Positions 7,675-17,491 of a DNA stretch of 22,439 bases are shown here, piece by piece. The notes below the pieces were generated by a model. That model was not told the origin of the DNA. It saw nothing but the letters and a program-made list of their open reading frames with translations, and did no database searches. The position numbers were made by a program, and so were the translations under genes. The stretch comes from Aureococcus anophagefferens. Lineage: Eukaryota > Sar > Pelagophyceae > Pelagomonadales > Pelagomonadaceae. Location: contig NW_008705561.1 of assembly GCF_000186865.1 (NCBI RefSeq), positions 3,017,727-3,040,165 of the forward strand. Direction: 5' to 3'. Each line of letters starts with the position of its first letter. Within the stretch, counting starts at the first letter, position 1.

Positions 7675-10600
7675 TCACACGCCGCTGCTTCCGCCGCAGC
7701 CGAAGAGCGAGACGACCTCTTCGTCGGCGTCGTCTTCGGCGGCGCCCCCGGCGATTTCGTCGTCCACGAGCTCGACGTCGACGCGGCGTCCCTCGATCTT
7801 CGCCGCGCCGTCGTCGTCTTCATCGCCGTCGTCGCCTTCATCGCCGTCGCCGCCGCCGCCGAGGAACTCCGCGAGCGTCGCGCAGCGCGCGAGGTCGTAG
7901 AGCAGGTGCGAGGCCTGGTCGTCGTGGATGGACTTGGGCACGAGCTGGAGCTCGACGGCGACGGGCGCGAGGCCCGGCGACTCGAAGACCGCGTTGACGT
8001 GGAGGCAGAAAGGCTTCACAAGGCCTCCCAGCTTGTTCTTGAGGCGGCGCACGGAGAAGGTCGCGTCGTCGACGAGCGCGCCGTAGGCCGCGAGGAGCGC
8101 GCCGGGCGTGTCGCAGACGACGGTCGCGCGGAGCGCGTCGCCGAGCTTCGCGGCGCGCGGCCACCGGCCGCCGCCGTCGGCCTGGTAGCCCGCGACCTTG
8201 ACGCGCATGCGCGCCGCGTCTTTCACGGCGGTCGCGCGGTCGCAGCGGAGCGCGTAGGCCTCTCCCGCGAAGAGGGCCGCGAGCGCGGCGCGGAACGCGG
8301 GGAACGCCGCGCAGGCGAGCTCGCGGAGCACCTCCGTGCAGACGGCGACGTCGAGGCGGTCCCGGAGCGGCCCGCGGCCCAGCGCCGCCGCGTAGGCGGC
8401 GAGCGCGCCGTGCGTGAGCGCGGGCTGGAGCGCGCCGTCGAAGTCGAGGGACGCCAGATCCGCGAGCGCCGGGCACTCGTCCAGGCACGCGCGCGCGTTG
8501 CCCTCGACGCGGGCCTGCGCGCGCATGTTCAGGTCGTGCGCGAGCAGCGCGACGTCGAGGAACCGCGGCACCGCGGGCGCGTCGTCGTCGTCGTCGCCGT
8601 CGACGGCGCGCTCGGACATTTGGCGGCGGAGCGTGCCCGACGGCCGCCGCCGCAGGGACGCGCCCTCGGCCATCTTCGCGGGCGAGATGTCCGCGCCGGC
8701 GAAGAGCGGCGCGAGCAGCGCCGCAAAGGCCGCGGCCAAAGTGCCGCCGGGCCCGAGTGTTTCTTGCGACTCGGGCCGCGTCCGCAGCGCGACGCGCGCG
8801 AAGGCCTCGGCGGGCGCGTCGGGCGGCAGGTGCCGCGCGAGCGGGCCCAGCGCGGCGTCGAGCGCCGCCTCGAAGTCGCCGAACGTCGGCGGGCCCGCGC
8901 AGACCTTGCGCTCGAAGGCGTCCGCGCGCGCGTAGACGCCCGGCACGTGGTGCTCCAGCGACGCCGCGGGCACGCGGTCGTTCCAGACGGCGTCGAGGGG
9001 GAAGAGCGCGGTCGTCGCGTAGGCCCAGCGCGCGTCCGCCGGCGAAGTGACGACGCCGCGGAACGCGAGCTCGAGCGCCTCCTTGGCCTTGGCGACGACG
9101 GCGTCGTCGAGGAGCTTGTGGTTGTGGCCGACGCGGAAGCGGGCGAACTCGGCCGCGTCGACGGGCTGGCCCCGCGCGATCGCGGCGATGATCGCGCGGA
9201 CGCGCTCGCCGCGGAACGCCGCGTAGGCCGTGACGAAGACGGACGCGTTGATGAGAAATACCAGGCTCCCAAACGCGACGCCGTCCTTGGAGCGCTTGAG
9301 CAGCTCGCCCTCGATGGCGACGGCGAGGATGACGATGCTCAGCGTCGCGCGGTGGAGCGCCTCGATGATGAGCTGGATGCCCGACGACGCGTAGGGCCGG
9401 AACTTGATGACGAGCGTCCGCACGACGATGGCCACCATCGTCGACAGGAGCAGCGACTGGTGGAGCCGGCAGAAGATGAGGAAGAAGCCGCTGAGCATGA
9501 AGCGCCCGCACATGGCCGCGATCTCCATCCACCAGAACTCGGGCTTGCATGTGTTCGTCAAAAACCCAAGCGGGCCGTCGTCGACGACGCCGCCGATGCG
9601 CTTTTGCGCGCCCCGGCCCACGCGCTTGCGGCGGAGGAGCACGAAGAAGACCGCGGGGAGGCCTACGGCGTAGACGAAGGCCCAGAGCACGGCGTAGATG
9701 CGGTAGGCCTGGTAGACCTGGGAGTTGCAGCGGATCTGCCAGTCGGCCGCGAGGTACCGCGCGTTCTTCTTCCCCGCGCCTCGGTCGTAGTGGTCCATCC
9801 GGTCTATGTAGGTTTTGTCCCAGTGCGAATGCTTCTTCTGCTCGCTGCCGGTAGGGTCCTCGCACTGGAAGAGCACGAAGATGGACGAGCCTACGAATCA
9901 TCGATTTCCCGGACGCGGGCTCTCGAACGCTCGGACGGACGCCGGCCGCGACAGATGGCGCTGTGGAACACCGTGACGACGACGAGCCAGCAGTTGAGCA
10001 CGGCGCGGACCTCGCGGCCGAGCCGTGTCCGCGCGAGGAAGCTCCGGCGCTTCTCGCCGCCGGCCTTTGCACCAGCCCGGCGCCGCGCGCGGAGCGCGCG
10101 GGCCGCGCCGCGCGCGACGGCGCCGAGGAGGCCCGCCGCGAGGACCACGGGGAAGACGAGCGTGTAGAAGATGAGGTAGTCGAAGTACTTGACCTTGTGG
10201 ACGTGGCACCAGACGACGGACCGCAGCGCCTCCGCGTCAAAGGTGAGCCACTCGAGCACCTGAACGTATTCGGGAAGCGGCACCGGCATCACGACCTTGT
10301 GCGCGACGATGAACCGCGACGTCGTGATCGCAAAGTAGACCGCCTGCAGCAGCACCGCGGACGCCCACTTGCGCGCGTAGCCCTTGAGCGCGAAGGTCAC
10401 GGCGAGGGCCACGCCGACCCAGCCGAAGACGACGAGGACGACGCGCGAGATCTCCAGCGCCATGAGCCGCGACTGGTCGCAGGGCACGCACCGCTCGCGA
10501 GACCTCCCGATCTTCCCCTCTGCAAGCTCTGCCGAGCGGGACCCCGGCGTCGCTCTGAAGCGGTTGCGCCGGCAGAGCTTGCACAGTGGGCCCTTCGCCC

Positions 10601-13505
10601 CGCGGCGGCAGAGCGCGGCGCCCCAGGTGTCGCCGGGGTCCGGCGCCGTGCCGTTGCGCCGCCGCGTGCCCGCGCACGCGTCGTCGGCGTCGTCGTGCGA
10701 GCAGGCGTAGACGCGCGGCGACCGCGCGTAGAAGCGGTAATAACCCGCCTCGACGGCCATGGTCTCGATCGTCGAGCCCGCGGGGCATGCCGCCCCGTCC
10801 GGGCAGGGGAAGCAACTCCCGTAGGCCGCGTCGCGGTAGTAGCCCTCCTTGCAGACGTCGCAGACGCCGACGACGGACGTCTCCTCCTCGCGCGTGCAGG
10901 GAAAGCAGAGCGTGGTTCCGTTGTCCAGCGATTCGGTCCCCGGAGGGCATATCTCGCAGCGCTCCGCTCCCTGGACGACACCCTCGCCGACGCGATTGCC
11001 GGGCACCGTCGCGAAGGACCCCGCGCCGCAGACCGCGCACGCCGCCGCGCCGCCCGCCGCGAAGGTCCCCGCGGGGCAGAGGTCGCAGGCCGCGGCGCCC
11101 GGCGCCGCCGCGAAGCTCCCCGGCGCGCAGGCCTCGCAGGCCTTGGGCCTCCCCGCGCCGGACGACGCGGTCCCCGGAGGGCACTCGGCGCACTCCGTCG
11201 ACCCGTCGTCGTAGCGGCCGGGCGGGCAGTCGTCCTCGACCCAGGTGCCCTCGCACTTGGCGAAGCATTCGCGCGCGCCCATGCCGTCGGCGCAGGCGCA
11301 GACCTCGAGCTCGACGGACGCGATGGCGAGGTTCTCGAAGTACGTGTCGACGCCCGCCATGACGCGGATCTCGAGAGGTTCCATGGTCAGCTTGTCGAGC
11401 GCCTTGACGAAGGACCCCGGCCGGCGGCCGCCCCAGGTCGACGCGTTCGCTAGCGCGCCGTCGGCGCCGCAGATCGTCGCGCCGTCCTCGAAGAGGCGTT
11501 TCTCGTGCCACGCGTTCGCGTAGAAGAAGCCGTCGGCCGCGCCGCTGCCGCCGTCGCATAGGAAGTCGTCGCCGACGAAGTCGGGCACGGAGAAGAAGGG
11601 CGACGACGAGTTGCCGCCGGGCCCCGTGAGCGCCGCCGCGCGGATGGCGGCGCCGGAGTGGCAGGCGCAGTTGCCCGCGTAGCACGCCGCGGACGACGGC
11701 AGGCGCTGGAAGCACGTCTCGTAGACCGCCGCCGCGAGGTCCGGGTCCGACGCGTTGAAGACGACGGCGCCGCCGTCGTCGGCCGACGCGGCGACGCCGT
11801 CGGCCGTGCCCGCGGCGAGGGTGAAGACATGCGTCCGCGGCTCGCAGCCGACCGTCAAACTCACGCCGTCGACGTAGCGGCCGTCGATGCCCGCGCCGGG
11901 CGCGCCGTCGAGCGCGTCGTTCGGGTAGAGCGCGCCCGCGAAGTCGAAGGGCGCCTGGGGGCAGTAGCTCGCCTCGGCGCACTCGAAGGCGCTGAAATCG
12001 GAAGGGTGCCAGGAAGCGCTGAGGAACGCGTCCATGGACCCGAGCGCGACGGCGCCGATGCGCCCCCGGAAGCCCGCGACGAACGTGTTCCTCGGCCCCG
12101 CGACGAAGGCCGACGACGGCTCGGCGTCCGCCGCGGGCGACGCGCGTGGGTCGGGCGCGCAGACGTAGCGGCCGTTCGCCAGGTACTTCGACAGCGTGCC
12201 GGGGCACGCGTCGAGGACGTCGTCGGGCGCGATGTGGCTGCAGGCGCCGCTCGCGGCGGCGGCGGCGGCGTCCGGGGCCGCGTCTAAAGACCGGAAGTGG
12301 GCGTCGAAGGTCACGTTCGCGACGGGCACCCAGGCCGGCAGCACGCGGCTCCCGATCTCTTCTTTTCCAGGGAAGTCCTCGCCGAGGGGCTCGGCCTCCG
12401 GCTCGGCCTCGCAGGTGCCGCTCGTCCGGCAGGGCTCGGGGATCCAGAGCGTGCACGCGAGGCTGCAGGCGCCCGTCGCGTTGCCGCCGTCGTCGCACTC
12501 CTCGGGCGCCGTGACGACGCCGTCGCCGCAGACCGCGGGGTCGGCCGCGCGGCAGCCGTGGACCTCGAGCGTCAGGTAGCGCACCGCGGCCTCCTCGTTG
12601 CCGTTGGCGACGACCGTCGCGTTCGTGGCCGCGTCGAAGACCGCGACGCCGCTCGGCTGGCCGGCCATGACGCGCGCCTCGATGGGGTCGTCCGCGAAGT
12701 CAGAGAGATTTCTCAGAAAGGTCCCGAAGGGCCGCCCCCCGAAGTCGGATTGCTCGGCGTAGCGCGACCCGCGGCAGAGGTAGCCCTCGTCGCCCCAGAA
12801 CGCCGACGCGCGGCCGTCGTCGTACCAGACGCCGTTGGCCCAGCCGCCCGTGCAATTCGCGCGCTCGCACTCGTCGAAGGACCGGCAGCCGTCGGGCTCC
12901 CAGGGCGAGCCGAAGGCGCAGGTCGCCGGCGGCCCGCGCATGGGGCTGTCGCAGTAGTAGTCCTCGCCGAGCCAGTCCGGCGCGAGGTTGATGCCCGCGT
13001 GGCAGACGCAGTTGCCGCCGATCTCGTACCAGAAGTCGCGCTGGAAGTACGAGAGCCCCGCGGCGTACGTCGCGACGTGGACGCGGCCCCCGGGCGTCCA
13101 GCGCGCGAGGGCGACGCCGTCGACGTAGGCGTCGTCGATGGTCGCCTCGCCGCGGCCGGACTCGGGCCGGAACGAGTCGGGGCTGCCCATGCCGTAGCCG
13201 ACGACCTTGCCCCGGACCGCGTCGTAGACGTAGCCCTCGGCGAGCACCGCCGACGCCATCATCGTGTCCTCGACGAGGCCCCGGCCGCAGACGTGGGCGA
13301 GGCCGCCGCCGCCCTCCTGGGACGGCACGGCCAGCCGGCGCCAGTCGCCGGGGCAGCCCGCCGTGGCGTTGAGCTCGAAGACCGTGAGCCAGGTCGGCGC
13401 TTCGCAGGAGAGGGCCCCCGCGGCGGCGCGCCGGAGCGCGCCGGCGGCGACGAGCCACAACAGCGCGCCGACGCCTAGGCCCATGGTCGTGCCATTGTCA
13501 GACAC
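7675..13505 (-). CDS. Cys-rich multi-TM receptor-like protein with probable cytosolic RelA/SpoT-like domain
   Basis: Exon 1 is 13505-9953 and exon 2 is 9890-7675, about 1,922 aa. A signal peptide (hydrophobic from the second Met at 13484) precedes a ~1,000-residue Cys-rich ectodomain. This has an internally duplicated module with YVDGV...FxGxxFLC/YYCD...RVMAG landmarks at ~123-281 and ~538-717, a CGDGVV...EECDDGG Myxococcus-type repeat (~323-350), and ephrin-receptor-like CPPGT/CPAGTF repeats (~759-880). About nine TM segments follow from ~1013 into exon 2. The cytosolic tail at ~1734-1853 (8244-7885) resembles the RelA/SpoT nucleotidyltransferase fold: R-x-K helix, DALRATVVCD, RLKNK, LHVNAVFE, VELQL and HLLYDLAR. 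Acidic C terminus. A membrane sensor is likely, but the ligand and any alarmone-type product are unknown. The two-exon join is inferred; the RelA/SpoT call is moderate. Confidence 0.75.
9891..9952 (-). other. Inferred 62-nt intron of the receptor gene
   Basis: The upstream frame reads ...VVTVFHSAI and then meets a stop. The downstream frame resumes as SSIFVLFQCED in another register. A GT at 9952-9951 and an AG at 9892-9891 (ATTCGTAG) join them in phase 1 to give FHSAICSSIFVLFQC, continuing a TM helix. An alternative donor GT at 9940-9939 (50-nt intron) is also in phase and adds four residues. It has no inverted ends or target duplication, so it is not an introner. Confidence 0.65.
10521..10583. 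repeat. 14-bp inverted repeat inside receptor coding sequence
   Basis: TGCAAGCTCTGCCG at 10521-10534 is perfectly complementary to CGGCAGAGCTTGCA at 10570-10583, with a 35-bp loop. In the protein this spans the segment after GPLCKLC and before RCVPC, just ahead of TM1. The inserted-looking stretch (RRNRFRATPGSRSAELAEGK) is Arg-rich and Cys-free, unlike its surroundings. No flanking target duplication was found. Confidence 0.7.
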
Positions 13506-13555
13506 TGTGGGAATCCATCAGCATTACCCCGACAATAGTCGCGAGATATTTCTCA
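13506..13555. promoter_or_regulatory. Very short divergent promoter region
   Basis: Only about 50 bp lie between the inferred starts of the minus-strand receptor and the plus-strand fibrillin. Its position implies a shared bidirectional promoter. It is AT-richer than its flanks but holds no recognised core element. The fibrillin start is uncertain, so the real gap may be longer. Confidence 0.3.
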
Positions 13556-14532
13556 ATGCTCTGCGGGGTACAACATTGTCTTCACCGTCTCCCTTCAGCA
13601 GCATCGATCTCGTGGCAGCTCTTCATCTCGTGGCGCTCTCCGCGGCCATCAACAAGATGCGCGTGGCCGGTCGCGCTGTGCGTCGCCATTGGCTGCGGCA
13701 ATGCCTTCGTCCACAAGCCCACGTCGCGGTTACATTACAGCTCGGCGGCCGCGGCGGCGGTGGAGGATGCGGCGCCTGCAGAGCCGGCGCCGCAGCCGAC
13801 CCGGCGCCCGCAGCCGACGCGGCGGACGCGGCCGCCGCCGCGGCGTCCCTCAAGGCCGAGATCTTCGCGGCCTGCGCCGCGAGCGACCGCGGCTTCGCGG
13901 CGTCGGCCGCGGACCGCGCGAACATCGAGGCGCTCCTCGAAGAGATCGCGCCGCTGTCGCCGACGGCGAACGCGACCGCGGGCCTCGCGGCCGGCGCCGC
14001 GGGCGCGCCGCTCGCCAAGTGCTGGCGCCTCGTCTACACGTCGGCGTCGGACGTGTCGACGCTCGGCGCGAACCCGCTCGCGGCGCTCGGCGGCATCTAC
14101 CAGGACGCGCGCGACCTGCCCGTCATCACGAACGTCATCGACCTCACGCCGCGCGCGCTGCAGAACCTGCCGCCGGGCGTCGCGGCGACCGTCGGCACGG
14201 CGTCGCGGCTCCGCGTGCGGACGCGCGCGCGGCCGCGCGGCGCGGCGCGGGTCGGCCTGAGCTTCGAGCGCGTCGAGGTCGAGCAGCTCTCCGTCCTCGG
14301 CCGCAAACCGCCGGACTGGCTGCCGCGCCTCGGCGTCGACCTGCCCCAGCTGGGCCTCGACGTCCAGCGCCGCGTCTTCGGCGTGTCCGACGAGGCCGTG
14401 GACCCGCGCGACGCGGACTCGAACCCGGCGTTCTTCGACGTCACGTACCTCGACGACGACTTCCTCGTCATCCAGCAGGGCAGCCCGGGCGGCATGTTCG
14501 CCGCCATCAAGGTCGACGACCTCGCCGACTGA
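13556..14532 (+). CDS. Plastid lipid-associated protein / fibrillin
   Basis: PAP/fibrillin proteins bind lipids at plastoglobules and thylakoids. The domain runs from SLKAEIFAAC (~residue 80) to the C terminus. Landmarks are WRLVYTSASD, NVIDLTPRALQNLPPG, LSFERVEVEQL, a VFGV strand and the terminal YLDDDFLVIQQGSPGGMFAA, matching the family's usual length. The N-terminal targeting region (WPVALCVAIGCGNAFVHKPT) lies in a different frame. Its hydrophobic core followed by N-A-F is a heterokont bipartite plastid signal, with cleavage before F51. Joining the two frames needs an intron of length 2 mod 3; the best candidate is 13729-13781, giving 307 aa. The ATG at 13556 is the first in frame, but its ~30-residue n-region is long, so a different 5' exon is possible. 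Domain certain, 5' end less so. Confidence 0.85.
13729..13781 (+). other. Inferred 53-nt intron of the fibrillin gene
   Basis: GTTACATTACAG at the 5' end and GCGCCTGCAG at the 3' end give a 53-nt GT-AG intron. It joins ...HKPTSR to AGAAADPAPAAD in frame, linking the plastid signal to the fibrillin frame. Alternatives of suitable phase are 13723-13781 (59 nt) and 13709-13740 (32 nt, probably too short). No element ends or target duplication were seen. Confidence 0.5.
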
Positions 14533-14774
14533 GGACCCGCCGGCGTAACGTCCCCACGAAAGCAAAGTCGGGAGGCCGGTCGACCTTGTCCAATCATGGA
14601 GTCCACGGTAGCGCCACGGCAGGAGCGCGAGCTCAGTGTGGTGTTGCAAGTTTGTCAACAGTGCCGATGTGGTGCCCTCAACACGTACCCAAAGTGTCTT
14701 ACAACCTCCAAGCGCGCTGGAGCAGCCCGACGAGCATTCTCGCACGCAGCAGCGCGTGACCGGCAGCCTTCGCC

Positions 14775-15344
14775 ATGCCGCGTATAATAGGCCCGGCACT
14801 CAATCACGTTCAGTTACTCAACCTCGGCATCGGGCTCGCGCTGCTAGCGCTCGTTTGGCGACTGGCTTACATCGTCATCTCTCCGCCTATCTTAGATTAC
14901 GGGCCCGGTGCAGGCGGTCTGCAGGGAGGAAATGGCCCCCTTTGGGGTATTCCAAGCACATGCGCCTTTATCGCCTACCTCCGGATCGGGGCCTTGCTCG
15001 GGAAGAAGATCCCGACGTCCGAGTCGCACCGGGACTACTTCGCCGCGGCGATAACCGTCTACTGGTGGCCCGCGGTTCTTCTTTTTTTCTTGGCGGGGGT
15101 GGTGCCCCTGCCAGGGATGGTCCTCTACGGTTTCCAAAACCTCGCGAATCTCTGGCTGCATTTCTTTTCCGTCTTGACCTTCAAGGCGACGCTGCGGGCG
15201 AACAAGGACGACCAGGGCGCGTACGGCCTACTCTACCACGGCACCGAGAACAAGCTCGTGTCCGTCGCGCCGACGTCGCCGCAGAAGTCCCCCGCCCCCG
15301 GCCCCGTCAAAGAAGTGGGAAAGGTCGTCGTGGTGAGTGAGTAA
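14775..15344 (+). CDS. Hypothetical multi-pass membrane protein
   Basis: Not recognised. The 189-aa single-exon product has about four hydrophobic segments: LGIGLALLALVWRLAYIVI near the N terminus, a GIPSTCAFIAYLRIGALL segment, a Trp/Tyr-rich AITVYWWPAVLLFFLAG, and ANLWLHFFSVLTF. The hydrophilic C terminus is Lys/Pro/Val-rich and probably cytosolic. The reading frame is less GC-biased than its neighbours. The 242 bp upstream of the start hold no gene. It lies tandem between fibrillin and the Nudix gene, and the 157 bp after its stop lead into the Nudix start. That it is coding is supported by frame length, membrane-like composition and conserved-looking Trp/Gly positions, not by homology. Confidence 0.6.
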   Translation: MPRIIGPALNHVQLLNLGIGLALLALVWRLAYIVISPPILDYGPGAGGLQGGNGPLWGIPSTCAFIAYLRIGALLGKKIPTSESHRDYFAAAITVYWWPAVLLFFLAGVVPLPGMVLYGFQNLANLWLHFFSVLTFKATLRANKDDQGAYGLLYHGTENKLVSVAPTSPQKSPAPGPVKEVGKVVVVSE

Positions 15345-15501
15345 AGTTCGTCCGAGGGCCTCCGCCGAGCTGCAAAAAGTTTTGCCGGCAGTGTGCGGCG
15401 GAAGCCTGAACCAAGTCCTGAACCTCCCCCATCTCCCACCGCTGCGTCAGCTCGCGACCTCGCGTGCGCGGCGTGAACGGCCCGCACAGTCCGAGAACGC
15501 C

Positions 15502-16191
15502 ATGGCCCAGGAGGCGAGAGTCGTCGGCGTCGAGGAGGAGTGCGGCTTCCGCTGGCTGCGCCTCAAGAAACTGGCCTACGTGGACCAGACGGGCCGGCGG
15601 CGGTTCTGGGAGATGGCGGAGCGGACGACGCGCCGCGGCGCCGTCGACGGCGTGGGCATCGTGGCCGTCGTGCGCCGCCGGGCCTGCGCGCCCCAGGTCG
15701 TGCTCGTCACGCAGTTCCGGCCGCCGCTCGACGGACACGTCCTCGAGCTTCCCGCGGGCCTCGTCGACGGCGGCGAGGGCGCCGGCGGCGCCGCGCTCCG
15801 CGAGCTCAAGGAGGAGACGGGCTTCGTCGGGACCGTGACGTCCGTGTCGCCCGTCGTCGCGTCGGACCCGGGCATGTCCGCCGCGAACATGCAGCTGGTC
15901 GTCGTCGACGTCGACGGCGACGCGCCCGAGAATTTGAAGCCCGTCGCCGAGCCCGAGGAGGGCGAGTTCATCACCGTGCTGCTCGTGCCCCTCGCCGGCC
16001 TCGCCGCGCGGCTCCGCGCGGAGATGAAGGCCCGGGGCTACCACGTCGACGCGCGCCTCTACGCGTACGCCGCGGGCCTCGAGCTCGCGGCCGCCGCGCC
16101 GAGGACGCCCGCCGCGCCCCGGCTCGCCCTCGCCGCCGCCGGCGGCGCGGCCCTGGCCTTCGCGGCCTTCCACCTGCGCCGCCGCGCCTAG
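15502..16191 (+). CDS. NUDT5-type ADP-ribose/ADP-sugar Nudix hydrolase with C-terminal membrane anchor
   Basis: A 229-aa single-exon product. A complete Nudix box runs from G86: E92, R100-E101, E104-E105 and G107 (GX5EX7REUXEEXGU). Around it are NUDT5/YSA1-type features: WEMAERTTRRG upstream, VTQFRPPLDG and LELPAG before the box, SDPGMSAANMQL after it, and DARLYAYAAGLELA near the end. The expected reaction is ADP-ribose (or another ADP-sugar) to AMP plus sugar phosphate. Residues ~206-229 form a hydrophobic Ala-rich segment ending LRRRA, which soluble NUDT5 enzymes lack; this suggests a tail anchor. The ATG at 15502 has a GCC-ATGG context, and homology begins soon after it. The frame extends upstream to 15337, but that part has no family match. 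Confidence 0.9.
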   Translation: MAQEARVVGVEEECGFRWLRLKKLAYVDQTGRRRFWEMAERTTRRGAVDGVGIVAVVRRRACAPQVVLVTQFRPPLDGHVLELPAGLVDGGEGAGGAALRELKEETGFVGTVTSVSPVVASDPGMSAANMQLVVVDVDGDAPENLKPVAEPEEGEFITVLLVPLAGLAARLRAEMKARGYHVDARLYAYAAGLELAAAAPRTPAAPRLALAAAGGAALAFAAFHLRRRA

Positions 16192-16343
16192 GACGGCGTT
16201 ATCTAGGTCTCATCTAGGTCGCTTCAACTTTGCTGCAGTATCTGCCCTCGCAGTGGCAATTTTGGCGCACGAAGCGAGCGGTAGCCACAGGAACACGTAG
16301 CTTTGCCTCTCCGCGTCGTCGCGTTCCTGCGACCGCCGGCACC

Positions 16344-17446
16344 ATGAAGGCGGACAATTCGACGTTCGGCCGCTTCGACGCCGGCGAGACGTCCATCGTC
16401 ATCGACGACGTCGCCGCCATCGCGAAGAAGGCGGGCGACGCCATCATGGAGATCTACACGAAGACGCCCCTCGACGAGTGGAAGGCCATCGCGGACTTCA
16501 AGGCCGACGGGTCCCCGCTGACCAAGGCCGACACGACGGCGAACACGATCATCTGCGACGCGCTCACGGCCGCCTACCCGAAGATTCCCATCATGTCCGA
16601 GGAGAACAAGCTGCTGCCGTACGCCGAGCGGAAAGGCTGGGCCTACTTCTGGTGCGTCGACCCCCTCGACGGCACGAAGGAGTTCATCAAGCGCAACGGC
16701 CAGTTCACGGTGAACATCGGCCTCGTCAAGGGCACGTCGCCCCTCGCGGGCGTCGTCTACGTGCCCGCCGCCGAGGACGGCCCGGTCATGTACAAGGGCG
16801 TCAAGGGTTTGGGCCCGCCCGTGCGCGAGATCGACGACCCGCTGGGCTACGACTCCTACAAGTCCATCTTCTGCAAGGCCTTCGACGAGAAGGACGCCGG
16901 CCTGACGCTCGTCGCGTCCGCGAGCCACAACACGCCGGAGACCGACGCGTTCGTCGCCAAGCGCGGAACCGCGTCATTGATGCTTCAGGCGTCGCCGCGC
17001 GCGCGCGCGATGGCGCTCGCCTCTGAACCACGGCCGCGCGCACACCGAGCGTCTTCTACAGGTACAAGGACGCGAAGCTCCAGTCCAAGGGCTCGTCGCT
17101 CAAGCTGCTCATGGTCGCCGAGGGCGCGGCCCACATCTACCCGCGGCTCGCGCCGACGTCGGAGTGGGACACGTGCGCCGCGCAGGCCATCGTCGAGTGC
17201 GCCGGCGGCGAGGTGCTCCAGCACGCGGGCGGCAAGGACTGCGAGCCGGGCAAGCCCGTCGCCTACAACAAGCCCGAGGCCCTCAACCCCTTTTTCGTCG
17301 TCTACGGCAAGCGCGAGGAGCGCAAGGTCATCGTCAAGAAGGACGTCGACCTCGGCGGCGGCGGCTCCGCGGGCCCGTCGCCGGTCATCGTCCTCGGCCT
17401 CGTCTTCGGCGTCGCCTGCGTCCTCTACGCCGTCCTCGCCAAGTAG
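16344..17446 (+). CDS. CysQ/BPNT-type 3'(2'),5'-bisphosphate nucleotidase with C-terminal membrane anchor
   Basis: Exons are 16344-16972 and 17062-17446 (337 aa). This is an inositol-monophosphatase-superfamily enzyme of the CysQ branch, expected to convert 3'-phosphoadenosine 5'-phosphate to AMP in sulfur assimilation. Metal-site motifs are present: E86-E87 in MSEEN, DPLDGT at 106-111, and W245-D246 in TSEWDTCAAQAI. CysQ-specific segments are KGSSLKLLMVAEG, AHIYPR and NPFFVVYG. The intron falls between VAKRGT and YKDAKLQSKGSS. The last ~22 residues (IVLGLVFGVACVLYAVLAK) form a hydrophobic tail absent from the usual soluble enzyme, suggesting tail anchoring. No N-terminal targeting peptide is visible. 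It is tandem 152 bp after the Nudix gene, and its stop is 45 bp from the convergent acyltransferase. Activity on NADP or inositol phosphates cannot be excluded. Confidence 0.9.
16973..17061 (+). other. 89-nt intron of the CysQ-like gene
   Basis: GTCATTGATG at the 5' end and CGTCTTCTACAG at the 3' end give a GT-AG intron. It rejoins the two CysQ frames in phase 2 as ...RGTA-YKDAKLQ. The length (89 nt) supplies the required frame change. It contains a (CG)n run. There are no terminal inverted repeats or target duplication, so it is an ordinary intron, not an introner. Confidence 0.8.
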
Positions 17447-17491
17447 GCCCGCGTGGTCCGGCGCCGCGGCGACGTTCCTAATTTTCCGCCG

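Noticed and set aside
7542..7841. 99-aa minus-strand frame with a hydrophobic C-terminal stretch
   Set aside because: It overlaps the acidic 3' end of the receptor in another frame and is Thr/Ser/Ala-rich upstream. The hydrophobic part looks fortuitous.
7636..10167. 843-aa plus-strand open frame
   Set aside because: It is antisense to receptor exon 2, with Arg/Ala/Glu-rich low-complexity translation and no domain. High GC removes stops from the opposite strand.
14596..14787. 63-aa plus-strand frame with a CxxC motif before the hypothetical membrane protein
   Set aside because: Short, overlaps the next start, and has no family resemblance beyond one QVCQQCRCG stretch.
16973..17061. CysQ intron considered as another introner
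   Set aside because: No terminal inverted repeats, no 8-bp duplication and no similarity to the family A or B core.
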